A DNA stretch of 64,000 nt, taken from the NCBI RefSeq assembly GCF_000011185.1, contig NC_002689.2:1116001-1180000 (forward strand), given 5' to 3'. A model generated the notes under the pieces. It worked only from the letters and a program-made list of their open reading frames with translations. It ran no database searches and had not been told where the DNA came from. Source of the DNA: Thermoplasma volcanium GSS1 (lineage in GTDB: Archaea > Thermoplasmatota > Thermoplasmata > Thermoplasmatales > Thermoplasmataceae). Position numbers and translations under genes: made by a program. Numbering within the stretch: the first letter of the stretch is position 1; each line of letters opens with the position of its first letter. This document shows, piece by piece, positions 18,385 through 28,147 of this stretch.

Positions 18385-19520
18385 AGTCCTATACCATAAT
18401 ATCATCGAGGGCGTTCTATGCACTAAATTGGTTTGATATTGCTCCAGCTTTAAAATATATAAATACAGCACTTGATCTTGGTCTCATAAGAATTGGACTT
18501 GTGACCACTTCATTCTACATCGGCCTAGCTTTGTTCCAGCTGGTGGGTGGATCTCTAGCCCATAGGATAGGTAATTTGAAGGTATCATTTATAGGACTCA
18601 CAATACTCGGCACTTTTGGTATCACGTCTGGGCTTTCAAGCAACTTCCTTGAGCTGGCCATTTCAAGATTTATGGCTGGTGTTGGTTCTGCATTGTTCTT
18701 TTCTCCTGCACTTGGAATAATTTCCGATATAGTACCACCAGAGAAATACGGTTCATATGTCAGCATATATAATGGTGCGTTCAGTTTTGGTGCTGGAGCA
18801 GGGATATTTGCATTCGGTTATTTTGACACAATTATTGGATGGAGATTATCTCTAATAATAGGAGGCCTTCTCCTTTATGCATCAGATATTGCCATGGTTA
18901 TTGCACTGCATGGAGAAGAGCACAGGGCCAGAGGACCCCTTAAAGACCTGGCAGTAGTTGCTAAAAACCCAGTAGTATGGATACTTCCAGTCCTTACAAT
19001 AGGAAGCGCAATTTCTGAAACTATAATGGGCCAGCTCTTTGTTTATTACCTTGAAAGGTTTAGATATGTTCCTGTTGTGACAGCGTCAGCAATAGGTTCT
19101 TTCTTCCTTTTTTTCGGATTGCCGGGCGGTTTTATATCAGGGATGATGATAAGAAAATACCAAAGCAAATACGCTGTTACAGGATTTTTTATCATTCTGG
19201 CTTCCATCTTTTTCATGATACCTTACGAGTATAATTTTGCAGAAATACTAGCCAGCGTAGCTTTGTTCAGCGTTCTATCAATCTACGGCTTCTCGTATTT
19301 GTACACTGTTACAAGTTTAGTAAGTAAAAAAGCAGTATCGTTTTCACTTTCAATAGTTAATTTTGTACAGATGATTATAAGCGCAGCCGTTCCTTACGTT
19401 TATACTTACACCATCGATTCAAGTTCCATTTACTATGCGTGGTATGTTATGGGGATAATATCCCTCATTCCCTCATTATTCATACTTTATCTCAAAATAA
19501 ATATTTCGAATAATAAATAA
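18366..19520 (+). CDS. major facilitator superfamily transporter
   Basis: A 384-residue protein with about twelve membrane spans in the 6+6 MFS layout. The loop after span 2 (GSLAHRIGNLKVS) resembles the MFS A motif, and ISDIVPPEKYGSYVS lies after span 4. I read the start as TTG at 18366 because GAGGT at 18352-18356 lies 9 nt upstream and no in-frame ATG fits the first span. It differs clearly from the MFS protein at 776-1951. The substrate is unknown. It converges on the M20 peptidase gene. Confidence 0.82.
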   Translation: MVGYRLKSYTIISSRAFYALNWFDIAPALKYINTALDLGLIRIGLVTTSFYIGLALFQLVGGSLAHRIGNLKVSFIGLTILGTFGITSGLSSNFLELAISRFMAGVGSALFFSPALGIISDIVPPEKYGSYVSIYNGAFSFGAGAGIFAFGYFDTIIGWRLSLIIGGLLLYASDIAMVIALHGEEHRARGPLKDLAVVAKNPVVWILPVLTIGSAISETIMGQLFVYYLERFRYVPVVTASAIGSFFLFFGLPGGFISGMMIRKYQSKYAVTGFFIILASIFFMIPYEYNFAEILASVALFSVLSIYGFSYLYTVTSLVSKKAVSFSLSIVNFVQMIISAAVPYVYTYTIDSSSIYYAWYVMGIISLIPSLFILYLKINISNNK

Positions 19521-19543
19521 TGTTATGATTCGTAAACTAAGTT

Positions 19544-20737
19544 CTAGGACGATAGCATATCCTCTATAACATCCCTGTCCATAAGTATATGCGATATCAA
19601 GCAGAACTCATCTGGTTTATGTGCATTTTCTTCAATTGTAGTATACCAAACAACGGCTGGAAGGCCCAGTTGCCTGAAAAAAGCTGCACACGTTCCGCCG
19701 CCAATGCCTAACACATTAGGTTCTTTCTTTCGAAGTTTTCTTATCGATGACACTAATTTCTTTACGACCTCCGAATCTTCTGGAGTTTTGGGTGGAGACT
19801 GTTCTTTTTGCATTACGCTATACTCAATCTTAGCATTGCTTTCCTTCTGGAAATCTGAGATCTCGGCTTCTACTGTAGATATGACATCGTCCAATGAATA
19901 TTGGGGTAGAACGCGGCAGTCGTAGTAAAAAACGTCGGTTCCTGGTATGGTGTTGATGTTATCGACGTTCTTTTCGTGCTTAGTCGGCTCAAATGTTGAG
20001 TAAGGAACGTTGTAAAGTTTATCTATGGCAGAGTATTTAGCGTGCAGCGTTTTGTCCAATTTTAGAATAAACTTGGCAGATTCCCTAAATGAATTTATGG
20101 CATTTGGAGGCATGCTAGCGTGGTACTGCTTTCCTATAACCCTAAACTTCAGCCAAAGTATACTTTTTTCGGATATCTCGATATTAAGACCATCCTCACT
20201 CCCGGCATCAGGCACGATTATAAGATCGTCTTTTCCAAATACGTCTTTTGTCAATAGATATTGTATGCCGTACTTGCTCCCAACTTCCTCATCTGCCACA
20301 AAAGCAATACCGAAGTTATAATTCATCCGGATTTTCTTCAGATCCCTCAAGATCAACAGTGCAGTAAATACGGCCTGACCATCATCTTCAGTACCTCTGC
20401 CATACATCTTGTCTCCTTCAACCGTCAATTCGAAGGGTGGCTTTGTCCACAGCGAGGGATCACCAACTGGCACAGTATCGATGTGGGCTATAAGCCACAG
20501 TGTTTTTGAGTTGTTTCCGATCTTCAAGACTATATTTGATCTAACAGTACCTGTGTCGTCCTTCGTATCATACCTCTTAAAATCTGTGTAGCCAAGTTCT
20601 GAAAGTATTCTACCTATTTCGTCTGCCCTTTTAGATTCGCCCTCGCCACCAGAAGCTGGCGATATGGAAGGTATCCTTATTATTCTCCTGGCTACCTCTA
20701 TTATAAAATCCCTATCTTCCATTTGATATAGATCCAT
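19544..20737 (-). CDS. M20-family metallopeptidase / deacylase (ArgE-DapE type)
   Basis: A 397-residue co-catalytic zinc enzyme. The metal and catalytic motifs are in order: LIAHIDTVPVGD (His, catalytic Asp), YGRGTEDDGQ (bridging Asp), VADEEVGS (catalytic Glu and ligand), VPDAGSEDG, and the C-terminal AHKPDEF His. A dimerisation domain sits between them (about residues 185-290). Members cleave amide bonds in peptides, acyl-ornithine or succinyl-diaminopimelate. An archaeon without murein more likely uses it as a dipeptidase or deacylase. A TATA-like AATTTAATGG is about 26 nt before the ATG. Confidence 0.85.
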   Translation of the reverse strand: MDLYQMEDRDFIIEVARRIIRIPSISPASGGEGESKRADEIGRILSELGYTDFKRYDTKDDTGTVRSNIVLKIGNNSKTLWLIAHIDTVPVGDPSLWTKPPFELTVEGDKMYGRGTEDDGQAVFTALLILRDLKKIRMNYNFGIAFVADEEVGSKYGIQYLLTKDVFGKDDLIIVPDAGSEDGLNIEISEKSILWLKFRVIGKQYHASMPPNAINSFRESAKFILKLDKTLHAKYSAIDKLYNVPYSTFEPTKHEKNVDNINTIPGTDVFYYDCRVLPQYSLDDVISTVEAEISDFQKESNAKIEYSVMQKEQSPPKTPEDSEVVKKLVSSIRKLRKKEPNVLGIGGGTCAAFFRQLGLPAVVWYTTIEENAHKPDEFCLISHILMDRDVIEDMLSS

Positions 20738-20822
20738 AAAATAGTATCGCAGTGAACCATTAAATTTTTCTTTGAAAAAATTAATGCATCTAATTTTTAT
20801 CTTGGGATATCATTCTGACACG

Positions 20823-21407
20823 ATGGATCAGGAGAGGCTCTTTATCTACCAGGCATCCCTCTACGTATTGGGATTCTGGATTATAGAGCTAATGGCCTCT
20901 CGTCTTCTCGCCACCTTCCGATTCTATTATCACATATCGTTCTTGCTGGACTATTTAGATTATCTACTTTACGCACTCCTATTCGCGCTGCTGCTATCCT
21001 CTAGTTTTCTGCTAAAATCAAAGGGCTTGCGTGCATCGGCTATATTGATTTTAGTCTACTTCATGCTCCTAACCTTAAAATCAATTATAATATCTTTCTT
21101 TCCTGATCCTGAAAAGTTGCCCTTATTGTTGTACGGATTCATCGGCCTAATTGCGCTTGTTCTTAGCCGTTTTTTTGCCATCTTCTATTACAAGGGAAGC
21201 GCCTCAATAATCCTAATTTCATTATCAGGTCTAATTGCCTTATCTTACAAGTGTGCAGAGCTCTTTTCGTTTAATTTTCACCACATTAGACCTGAGCTAG
21301 GGCTAGCCGTATTCTATATCTATAACGTACTTGCAATTATAGCCGTAATCCTAGCTATAATGAAAGTTCGATCAGATTCATTAAAAAGAGATGGGCAGGA
21401 GATTTAG
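20823..21407 (+). CDS. polytopic membrane protein, unknown function
   Basis: From the ATG at 20823, a 194-residue protein with about six membrane spans and a short basic C-terminal tail (MKVRSDSLKRDGQEI). The frame is open from an ATG at 20772, but the TATA-like TCTAATTTTTATC lies about 25 nt before 20823, so I prefer the shorter form. No known domain is recognised. It is divergent from the M20 peptidase gene and ends 65 bp before proS. Confidence 0.65.
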   Translation: MDQERLFIYQASLYVLGFWIIELMASRLLATFRFYYHISFLLDYLDYLLYALLFALLLSSSFLLKSKGLRASAILILVYFMLLTLKSIIISFFPDPEKLPLLLYGFIGLIALVLSRFFAIFYYKGSASIILISLSGLIALSYKCAELFSFNFHHIRPELGLAVFYIYNVLAIIAVILAIMKVRSDSLKRDGQEI

Positions 21408-21472
21408 AGATCAAGAATGCCAAGTAAAGCGTTCTCGAAGGAATTATATATTGATATTAAATCCAACTGAAA

Positions 21473-22861
21473 ATGGAAAACAAAAAGGAAAACTTTAGCG
21501 AATGGTACAATGAGATAGTGACCATTAGCGACCTCAGCGACAAGAGGTATCCGATTAAGGGTATGAACGTGTGGCGTCCATACGGATGGAAAATAATGAA
21601 GCTTATAGACAACATAATAAGAAATGCCGTGGATAAACATTCTTTTGATGAGGTCAATTTTCCAGTTTTGATAAGTAGGGGCATGCTCGAGGTGGAGTTT
21701 GAGCATATAAGAGGATTTGAAAATGAAATTTATTGGGTAACTAAGGGAGGCAAGGAAAAGCTCGAGGAAGAGCTGGCTTTACGCCCCACTAGCGAATCTG
21801 CTATGTATCCAATGTTTTCACTCTGGGTAAGATCCCATGCCGATTTACCATTGAAGATTTACCAGATAGTAAGCGTGTACAGGTATGAGACAAAACATAC
21901 CAGATCATTCATCAGAATAAGAGAAATCCACTTTTTCGAGGCCCATACCGCTCACGAGAGTTATGAAGATGCTGAAAAACAAATGGATGAATACAGGATC
22001 ATATGGACGGAAATAGCAGATGCCCTTTGCTTACCGTTTTTGTATGATCAAAGACCAGAGTGGGACAAGTTTCCTGGAGCTATGTACACTATAGCCTTCG
22101 ATACAGTCATGCCGTCTGGTAGATCTTTGCAGATCGGTACAATTCACCAATACGGAACTAATTTTTCCAAAAATTATGACATAAAGTATCTGAAAGAAGA
22201 CGGTACCTTCGAATACGTACATCAGACAACGTTTGGCATGAGCGAAAGACTTCTTGCGGCAATAATAGGAATACATGGTGATGATAAGGGATTAATACTG
22301 CCCCCTGCAATAGCCCCAATACAAGTTGTTATAGTTCCCATACCAGGAGAAGGTGTAGAGAGGTATGCGAAGGACATCGAAACTACATTGAACGGTATCG
22401 GGATTCGATGCCACGTCGATAATAGAGATAACTACACTCCTGGCTATAAATACAATGACTGGGAGATGCGGGGAGTGCCTTTGAGGATTGAGGTTGGAGA
22501 AAGAGAGCTGAAGGAAAAAACAGTTACATTAGCTGCAAGAAATATAAGAGGAAAGAAAACAGTTCAACGGGAAAAATTAGTATATGAAGTACCGGACATG
22601 CTTGACTTGGTAAAGGAAAAAATTACGGAAGACGCTAAGAAAACGTTTAATTCGCTAGTTGTAAGCGCAAGTTCACTGGATGACTTCAAAAAGGAGGGTC
22701 TTATTAAGGCCTTCTGGTGTGGATCAAAGGAATGTTCCGATAAGATAGAAAACGAAACTGAAAAATCTGCCCTCGGCTTCAATTTAAACAACGATGAAAC
22801 AGGAAAATGTATCGTTTGCGGTAAAGCGGGAAAATTAGCTATATTTTCTAGGTCGTACTGA
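21473..22861 (+). CDS. proS: prolyl-tRNA synthetase (archaeal/eukaryotic type)
   Basis: A 462-residue class II synthetase. Motif 2 lies in RYETKHTRSFIRIREIHFFEAHTAH and motif 3 in GMSERLLAAIIGIHGDDKG. An anticodon-binding domain follows (about 270-375). The C-terminal zinc-binding domain has Cys residues in CGSKECSDK and CIVCG, ending in the short FSRSY tail typical of this type. It lacks the bacterial editing insertion. The TATA-like ATTATATATTG is about 27 nt before the ATG. The HAD phosphatase gene starts in its stop codon. Confidence 0.95.
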   Translation: MENKKENFSEWYNEIVTISDLSDKRYPIKGMNVWRPYGWKIMKLIDNIIRNAVDKHSFDEVNFPVLISRGMLEVEFEHIRGFENEIYWVTKGGKEKLEEELALRPTSESAMYPMFSLWVRSHADLPLKIYQIVSVYRYETKHTRSFIRIREIHFFEAHTAHESYEDAEKQMDEYRIIWTEIADALCLPFLYDQRPEWDKFPGAMYTIAFDTVMPSGRSLQIGTIHQYGTNFSKNYDIKYLKEDGTFEYVHQTTFGMSERLLAAIIGIHGDDKGLILPPAIAPIQVVIVPIPGEGVERYAKDIETTLNGIGIRCHVDNRDNYTPGYKYNDWEMRGVPLRIEVGERELKEKTVTLAARNIRGKKTVQREKLVYEVPDMLDLVKEKITEDAKKTFNSLVVSASSLDDFKKEGLIKAFWCGSKECSDKIENETEKSALGFNLNNDETGKCIVCGKAGKLAIFSRSY

Positions 22862-23499
22862 TGATAATCGATGAAATATCTCTATTTATTTTAGACATGG
22901 ACGGTACGCTTACCCTGGAACCAAGCAGCTGGGACTATGTTCATAGAAGGCTTGGGATTAACAACCATTCAGTTACCAGGTTATATCGAAACAGATACAT
23001 AAACTATTATTGCTTTTTTCAGAGTGACATCAAAGCCTGGCTTCACAAATATCCTAACTTAAAGAAAGAGAAGGTAGTTGAATTCCTCAGGGAAGTTCCG
23101 ATCCGGCATGGTGCGGATGAGCTAATAAATGTGCTTAGGAAAAATGGCATAAGGACGGCTGTAATTTCAGGCGGTATATCATGGCTCTTCGATATTATCT
23201 CGGAGAGATCCAAGATCGATTACAACTTTTCAAACGAGATCTTCACTGACGAATACGGGTATATTGTTCCAGAGGGGAAAGTAAGAGTTATACCCGAAGA
23301 AAAGGATTTGGTTGTCAGGAAAATACAAGAAGAACTCGGCATAGGTAAAGATCAGACTGCTTCCGTTGGAGACGAAATGGAAAACGATCGAATCCACAGG
23401 TATTCAAAATACAGGTTTATAATCTCAAAAAAAGCAAGGGATAATTTAATCCCTATTCCTTCAGGGGATCTAGAGGATTTATTAAGAATTCTAGAATAG
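22861..23499 (+). CDS. HAD-superfamily phosphatase (phosphoserine-phosphatase-like)
   Basis: A 212-residue HAD hydrolase. Motif I is LDMDGT at 11-16 (nucleophile and acid/base Asp). Motif II Ser is in TAVISGGISW, Lys in the PEGKVRVI region, and motif IV is SVGDEMENDR. The alpha-helical C1 cap resembles SerB-like phosphatases. The start codon overlaps the proS stop by one base (TGATG), so the two are cotranscribed and coupled. The substrate cannot be told from sequence; phosphoserine is one option. Confidence 0.85.
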   Translation: MIIDEISLFILDMDGTLTLEPSSWDYVHRRLGINNHSVTRLYRNRYINYYCFFQSDIKAWLHKYPNLKKEKVVEFLREVPIRHGADELINVLRKNGIRTAVISGGISWLFDIISERSKIDYNFSNEIFTDEYGYIVPEGKVRVIPEEKDLVVRKIQEELGIGKDQTASVGDEMENDRIHRYSKYRFIISKKARDNLIPIPSGDLEDLLRILE

Positions 23500-23565
23500 T
23501 TAAATCAATCAAGAACTTAAAGTTGAGGAAAATTAAAGAACCATATTTCAATGACAGTCAAGAGT

Positions 23566-23650
23566 GCAGAGGTTGCCGAGTCAGGTCAAAGGCGGCAGAC
23601 TCAAGATCTGCTTCCGTAGGGATTCGCCGGTTCGAATCCGGCCCTCTGCA
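23566..23650 (+). tRNA. tRNA-Leu (anticodon CAA)
   Basis: A type II tRNA. GCAGAGG (23566-23572) pairs with CCTCTGC (23643-23649), with discriminator A at 23650. The anticodon stem GCAGA/TCTGC holds CTCAAGA, giving anticodon CAA. The T arm is GCCGG-TTCGAAT-CCGGC, with a long variable arm. No CCA, no intron. A TATA-like CATATTT lies about 20 nt upstream. The Pcc1-like gene begins 39 nt after it on the same strand. Confidence 0.96.
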
Positions 23651-23689
23651 TCCAATAGGATTTAATAAATTAGGATAAGTGTTAATGCA

Positions 23690-23902
23690 ATGAAAGCTGT
23701 ACTAAACTTAGATGTTCCAAATTGCAAAAAATTTATGGAAGTGTTAACTCCCGACAACTATGGATCCATATCCATGGATTGTATAGATCACAAAATAAGC
23801 ATTACCGTAGAAGAAAAACCTTCTACTCTTTTCAACGTGCTTATAGATATTGTAACTTCTTATGAAATATATATAAAAATATCTTCACTGTTCGACGTTT
23901 AG
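23690..23902 (+). CDS. pcc1: KEOPS complex subunit Pcc1-like protein
   Basis: A 70-residue protein with the Pcc1 pattern: a first strand ([10 protein letters not shown]), a helix, the family's L-x-PDN motif (LTPDNYGS), paired strands ([16 protein letters not shown]), and a C-terminal helix that packs in the dimer. Pcc1 is the dimerising subunit of KEOPS, which makes t6A37 in ANN-decoding tRNAs. It is short for the family (about 75-90). It follows tRNA-Leu by 39 nt and overlaps the convergent TFB gene by 18 nt. The assignment rests on pattern, not on an alignment. Confidence 0.68.
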   Translation: MKAVLNLDVPNCKKFMEVLTPDNYGSISMDCIDHKISITVEEKPSTLFNVLIDIVTSYEIYIKISSLFDV

Positions 23903-24823
23903 CTTAAGTTTTTCGGTGAGTTCCTTGTACCGATTTCTTATTGTAACCTCGGTTACTCCAGCAACCTCAGCAACAGCTCTCTGTGTTCTCCTTTCACCCG
24001 TTATCAATGAAGCTATGTATATTGCAGCAGCAGCAACACCAGTAGGGCCTTTGCCCGATGTTAATCCGACATTTTCAGCATCCCTCAATATCTCTAGCGC
24101 CTTATTGCGTGTATCCATAGATAGCTTTAGCTTTGAACAGAACCTGCTGATATAGTCCTCGGCCTTAGACGGCATTATGTTAAGCTTCAGGTATCTGCTC
24201 ATTATTCTGTAAGTTCTGCCTATTTCCTTCTTTTTGACTCTAGTAACTGAGGCGATCTCACCTAGGGTCCTTGGCACATTTGTTATTCTGCAAGCTGCAT
24301 ACAAAGCACCAGCGACCACACCTTCTATACTCCTTCCGCGTATCATATTTTGTTTGACGGCCTTTCTGTAAATTACAGCTGCAGTTTCCCTAACATCATT
24401 CGGTATACTCAGATTAAAAGCCATCCTCTCTAATTCCTGCAAAGCTTGGGATAAATTCCTCTCAGCAGCGTTGGAAACCTTTATCCTCTTCTGCCACTTC
24501 CTTAATCTATAGAGCTGTGCCCTGTTCCTTGTTGGTATAGATCTCCCATATGAATCTTTGTTTTTCCACGAAATATCTGTAGAAAGTCCTTTATCGTGTA
24601 TCGTAAAGGTCATTGGAGAACCGGCCCTAGCCCTGCTCTCATTCTGCTCTGAATCGAAGGCCCTCCATTCCGGACCCTGATCGATGTAAGAATCCTCAAT
24701 AACTGCACCACATTCGCCGCATACAAGTTCCCCGTGCTCGTAATCTCTTATCAGATTTGTTGAACCACATTCTGGGCATCTTTCAATCTCTTCTATCTTC
24801 TTTTTCTTTTGATTCTCAACCAT
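23885..24823 (-). CDS. tfb: transcription initiation factor B (TFB), copy 1
   Basis: A 312-residue TFB. The N-terminal zinc ribbon has C16-x2-C19 and C35-x2-C38. The B-reader/linker contains [13 protein letters not shown]. Two cyclin folds follow, with the BRE-contacting HTH at the end ([23 protein letters not shown]). It recruits RNA polymerase to TBP-TATA. The GAGGTG site 6 nt before the ATG and the 9-bp gap to gar1 put it second in a gar1-tfb operon. A second TFB, similar along its full length, lies 4.9 kb away. Confidence 0.96.
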   Translation of the reverse strand: MVENQKKKKIEEIERCPECGSTNLIRDYEHGELVCGECGAVIEDSYIDQGPEWRAFDSEQNESRARAGSPMTFTIHDKGLSTDISWKNKDSYGRSIPTRNRAQLYRLRKWQKRIKVSNAAERNLSQALQELERMAFNLSIPNDVRETAAVIYRKAVKQNMIRGRSIEGVVAGALYAACRITNVPRTLGEIASVTRVKKKEIGRTYRIMSRYLKLNIMPSKAEDYISRFCSKLKLSMDTRNKALEILRDAENVGLTSGKGPTGVAAAAIYIASLITGERRTQRAVAEVAGVTEVTIRNRYKELTEKLKLNVEQ

Positions 24824-24832
24824 ATTGCCACC

Positions 24833-25039
24833 TCAATTAATGTATATTTCGTCCTCCTGCAAATCAGGCTTATCAAGGCTGACTAGACCGTACGACTCAT
24901 CAACTGGGCCCATTACCTTAATAAGATAGCCTATCTTCTGGCCTTTCGAGTCATAAACTTTCGTATGAATATTCATCAGCCCGTCTAATTTAACTACCAT
25001 TTCTCTACCTTTTACGCTTACTACTTTACAGGAGTGCAT
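24833..25039 (-). CDS. gar1: H/ACA RNP protein Gar1
   Basis: A 68-residue Gar1 core beta-barrel. The markers are the VYDSKGQKIGYLIKVMGPVDESYGLV segment, with the G-x-I-x-D/G-P-V pattern typical of the family. Gar1 binds Cbf5 in the H/ACA pseudouridylation particle. Archaeal Gar1 lacks the glycine/arginine tails of eukaryotes, as here. It is the first gene of a two-gene operon with TFB, and a strongly A/T TATA-like AATATTTAAATATT lies upstream. Confidence 0.88.
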   Translation of the reverse strand: MHSCKVVSVKGREMVVKLDGLMNIHTKVYDSKGQKIGYLIKVMGPVDESYGLVSLDKPDLQEDEIYIN

Positions 25040-25284
25040 TCTAAATGATGTAATACAAATAAATATTTAAATATTACGAAATTTTTTTAAGATATCTTAT
25101 TTTCATATTAAAGTATTCATATCAGATTTTGTCCGTCGATTTTACGATATCGGATTAGATATTCTTAAATTTTTCCTAATAGTATTTCCTTAGTCCTCTT
25201 GATGCTGTAGTTAGCGGAAATAATAATGCATCGTCGACCTTTAAGCGATGGAAAAAGTCTTATTCAGACTGCTATTGGTGGTTA

Positions 25285-26262
25285 ATGACAATGCAGTTTA
25301 AAATACCTACTGTGCTGAGAAGCCAGGAAATAATTGATAAATCATTTTCAAGGGCAAGCAAGATCGAAGAACCTTATTTTCCAGATAAAGTAGAAAGAAT
25401 AAAAAAAGAGGTGCAGGATCGGATATCCGCTATAGAAAGTATTTCTTGTTCCCATCTCGATAAATTGGTTAAAAGATTTCCATCAATAGAGAGAATGCAT
25501 CCATTCTACAGAAGTCTTATAGACCTTATGTTTGACGTCGATCAGTATAAAATTGCGCTATCGAAGGTAGATGCCACTTCTGCAAATATAAAGAGAATTA
25601 GCACAGAATATATTAGAAAGTTAAGGCCGGTTAAAGACGTAGGAAACGCTAATCAAATAATGCGTGCCTACTATGGCAGGTTTGCCTCTTTAATCGAGGA
25701 TTTAAACGAAACGCTACTATTTCTTGGAAGATGCCGTGACTACATAAGGAAACTGCCAGAAGTTAGAACCGATCTCAAGACCTACATTATAGCGGGAATG
25801 CCTAATGTTGGGAAAAGCTCGCTCCTCGCATCGTTGACTACAGCAAAGCCAAAGATCGCATCCTACCCTTTTACAACAAAGAACGTAATTATAGGCTATA
25901 ACGAATCTGGTTCCGAAAGGATTCAGTTTATTGATACTCCAGGTATACTTGATAGAGATTTTTCAGAAATGAATGAAATTGAAAAAAATGCCATTCTTGC
26001 CATTCGTTTTATAGAAGGTAAGATCATATTCCTGTTCGATTATAGTACAGAATCCCTATACACAAGAGAACAACAAGAACATCTGTACGAACAGATAAAG
26101 AACAATATTAATCCGAATATCATTAGGGTACAGACTAAGCTGGATATAAGTACAGAAAAGGTTGAAAATATTGCGATTTCCGTAAACATTGAAAGTGGTC
26201 TGGAACCATTGAGGAAAATAATATTCGATGGAGGTGTCATAGATGTACGAGGAAGAAATTAA
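25285..26262 (+). CDS. NOG1-type GTP-binding protein (Obg superfamily)
   Basis: A 325-residue GTPase. The N-terminal ~165 residues are the helical NOG1 domain, ending GRCRDYIRKLP. The G domain follows, with the P loop GMPNVGKSS at 171-179, the switch I threonine region YPFTTKN, G3 DTPG at 217-220 and a G4 of TKLD in place of NKxD. NOG1 proteins function in large ribosomal subunit assembly. The start may be the ATG at 25285 or 25291. gltX begins 20 nt before its stop codon. Confidence 0.9.
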   Translation: MTMQFKIPTVLRSQEIIDKSFSRASKIEEPYFPDKVERIKKEVQDRISAIESISCSHLDKLVKRFPSIERMHPFYRSLIDLMFDVDQYKIALSKVDATSANIKRISTEYIRKLRPVKDVGNANQIMRAYYGRFASLIEDLNETLLFLGRCRDYIRKLPEVRTDLKTYIIAGMPNVGKSSLLASLTTAKPKIASYPFTTKNVIIGYNESGSERIQFIDTPGILDRDFSEMNEIEKNAILAIRFIEGKIIFLFDYSTESLYTREQQEHLYEQIKNNINPNIIRVQTKLDISTEKVENIAISVNIESGLEPLRKIIFDGGVIDVRGRN

Positions 26263-27889
26263 GAAAATTGCACTCTTAAATGCATATCAGCACAATGGTA
26301 AGGCGGAACTTAAATCTGTTATCGGTAAAGTAATGGCAGAAATAGCAGATTTACGAAAAAACCCTAAACTTGTTTCAGAACTTGCTAAAGCCGCAGTAGA
26401 CAGTGTAAATTCAATGAGCAAGGATGATATAGTTAACATAGTTGAAAAACAGTTCCCTGAGGCATTAAAAAAGGACAAGAAACCTGAAGAACACAGGCTG
26501 CCAGATCTCCAGGGCGTCAACGGACATGTGGTTATGAGGCTTGCACCGTCTCCATCAGGGCCTCTCCACATAGGCCATACCAGGATGGCTATTCTTAACG
26601 ACGAATATGTCAAAAGATATGGTGGGGACCTTATACTTCGTATAGAAGACACAAATCCAACAAATATTGATCCAGAAGCTTATGCTATGATTCCAGAGGA
26701 TCTAGAGTGGCTAGGGGTAAACGTAACGAAAACAGTAATACAGAGTGAAAGATTCGATCTATACTATTCTGTAGCAAAGAAACTTATAGAAAATGGGCAC
26801 TTGTACATTTGTACATGCGATAGGGAAGAATTTAAAAGGAAAAAACTGGCCTCTATTCCATGTAAAGACAGAGATAACCCTCCTGAAACTAACCTGTATC
26901 TCTTCGAGAAGATGCTTGATGGGGAAATAAAGGCTGGAGCTGCAGTCGCCGTTATGAAAACAGATTTGAATCATCCTAACCCATCTGTTAGAGACTGGAT
27001 CGCTTTCAGGATAATTGATGCAAAGCATCCTAGGACAGGAGATAAGTATAGAGTTTTCCCAATGATGAGTTTCAGCGTGGCAGTTGATGATCATTACCTT
27101 GGCCTTACGCATGTACTCAGGGGCAAGGATCAGTTGACGAACACTGAAAAGCAGAGGTATGTCTTCGAATACAATGGCTGGAATAAGCCATATTATTACC
27201 ATTATGGCATGATAAGGTTCCCAGGAACCAGACTTAAAACCTCCTTAATGAAAAAAGGAATTCAGGCCGGACAATATGATGGGTGGTCTGACGTCCGACT
27301 TGGAACTGTGCGTGCAATGGCTCGCAGGGGCTATCAGCCTGAGACCTTTAGAAGGTACTGGATTAACTCTGGTCTACGGGAAATTGATGCAGTATTTTCA
27401 TGGGAGATCTTTAATTCTTTGAATAGGGAATTCGTCGATCCTAAGGCGTACCGTTTTTCCTTTACAAAGGACCCAGTAGAAATAAAAATGGAAGGTTCTA
27501 ATGGTCTTACTGCAAGGCTACCATATCACCCAAGCCATCCAGAGTATGGTGTAAGGAAATACGAAATTGGCGATACAGTTTATATATCAAAAGGAGACGC
27601 AGATAAGATCGCAGACGGAGAAAGATTCAGGCTAAAGGACTTATGCTACGTTGTAAGGAAAGGGGATAGGTTTCTGTTCGATGGCACTGAGATGAAAGAA
27701 AAGACAAAGATAATAAACTGGTGTCCACCAAACTCAAGGGAGTTCCAAGTCCTAAAACCTGATGGGTCTATTGACAAAGGACTCATAGAACCTGCTTCTA
27801 AGGGCTATAGAGGCATATCGCAACTAGAACGCTATGGATACGTTAACTTCTACGATTCTGATGAAAAAGCCTACTTCACCCATGACTGA
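26243..27889 (+). CDS. gltX: glutamyl-tRNA synthetase (archaeal type, non-discriminating)
   Basis: A 548-residue class I synthetase. An N-terminal helical region (~95 residues) typical of archaeal enzymes precedes the catalytic core, with APSPSGPLHIGHTR (HIGH at 109-112) and a KMSKS-equivalent in LKTSLMKKG. A beta-barrel anticodon domain of the GlnRS-like archaeal kind follows. With GatDE also in the window, it would charge tRNA-Gln with Glu for later amidation. It overlaps the NOG1 gene by 20 nt and abuts the convergent PRC-barrel gene. Confidence 0.96.
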   Translation: MYEEEIKKIALLNAYQHNGKAELKSVIGKVMAEIADLRKNPKLVSELAKAAVDSVNSMSKDDIVNIVEKQFPEALKKDKKPEEHRLPDLQGVNGHVVMRLAPSPSGPLHIGHTRMAILNDEYVKRYGGDLILRIEDTNPTNIDPEAYAMIPEDLEWLGVNVTKTVIQSERFDLYYSVAKKLIENGHLYICTCDREEFKRKKLASIPCKDRDNPPETNLYLFEKMLDGEIKAGAAVAVMKTDLNHPNPSVRDWIAFRIIDAKHPRTGDKYRVFPMMSFSVAVDDHYLGLTHVLRGKDQLTNTEKQRYVFEYNGWNKPYYYHYGMIRFPGTRLKTSLMKKGIQAGQYDGWSDVRLGTVRAMARRGYQPETFRRYWINSGLREIDAVFSWEIFNSLNREFVDPKAYRFSFTKDPVEIKMEGSNGLTARLPYHPSHPEYGVRKYEIGDTVYISKGDADKIADGERFRLKDLCYVVRKGDRFLFDGTEMKEKTKIINWCPPNSREFQVLKPDGSIDKGLIEPASKGYRGISQLERYGYVNFYDSDEKAYFTHD

Positions 27890-28144
27890 TCAAATATGCA
27901 TCAGATCTGGAAAAGACTTTAATATTATTATATCCCCTATTGATCTTACGTAATTATAAGGTATAGATATTGGATCACCGTCCTTTACCAATTTTTCATT
28001 TGTTTTGGCGATAAAAAGACCGTGAACAACGTTATTATCAAAGTCAAGGATCACGTCTGATACCTGACCAACGAATATGCCTTTATTCGTATAAACATAC
28101 TTTCCCCGCAGGTTCTCTATGGTATAAGCTTCAAATGAACTCAT
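27890..28144 (-). CDS. PRC-barrel domain protein
   Basis: An 84-residue protein consisting of one PRC-barrel: LRGKYVYTNKGIFVGQVSDVILDFDNNVVHGLFIA, then a second strand pair (DPISIPYNYVRSIGDIIIL). Small archaeal PRC-barrel proteins occur as single domains and may interact with RNA-processing or cell-division proteins. It lies 3 bp after the GMP synthase glutaminase gene in a TFB/guaAA/PRC cluster, so is likely cotranscribed. Confidence 0.85.
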   Translation of the reverse strand: MSSFEAYTIENLRGKYVYTNKGIFVGQVSDVILDFDNNVVHGLFIAKTNEKLVKDGDPISIPYNYVRSIGDIIILKSFPDLMHI

Positions 28145-28147
28145 AAA

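Noticed and set aside
21404-21706. minus-strand frames over the start of proS
   Set aside because: They cover the proS promoter and coding start, and no family resemblance is seen.
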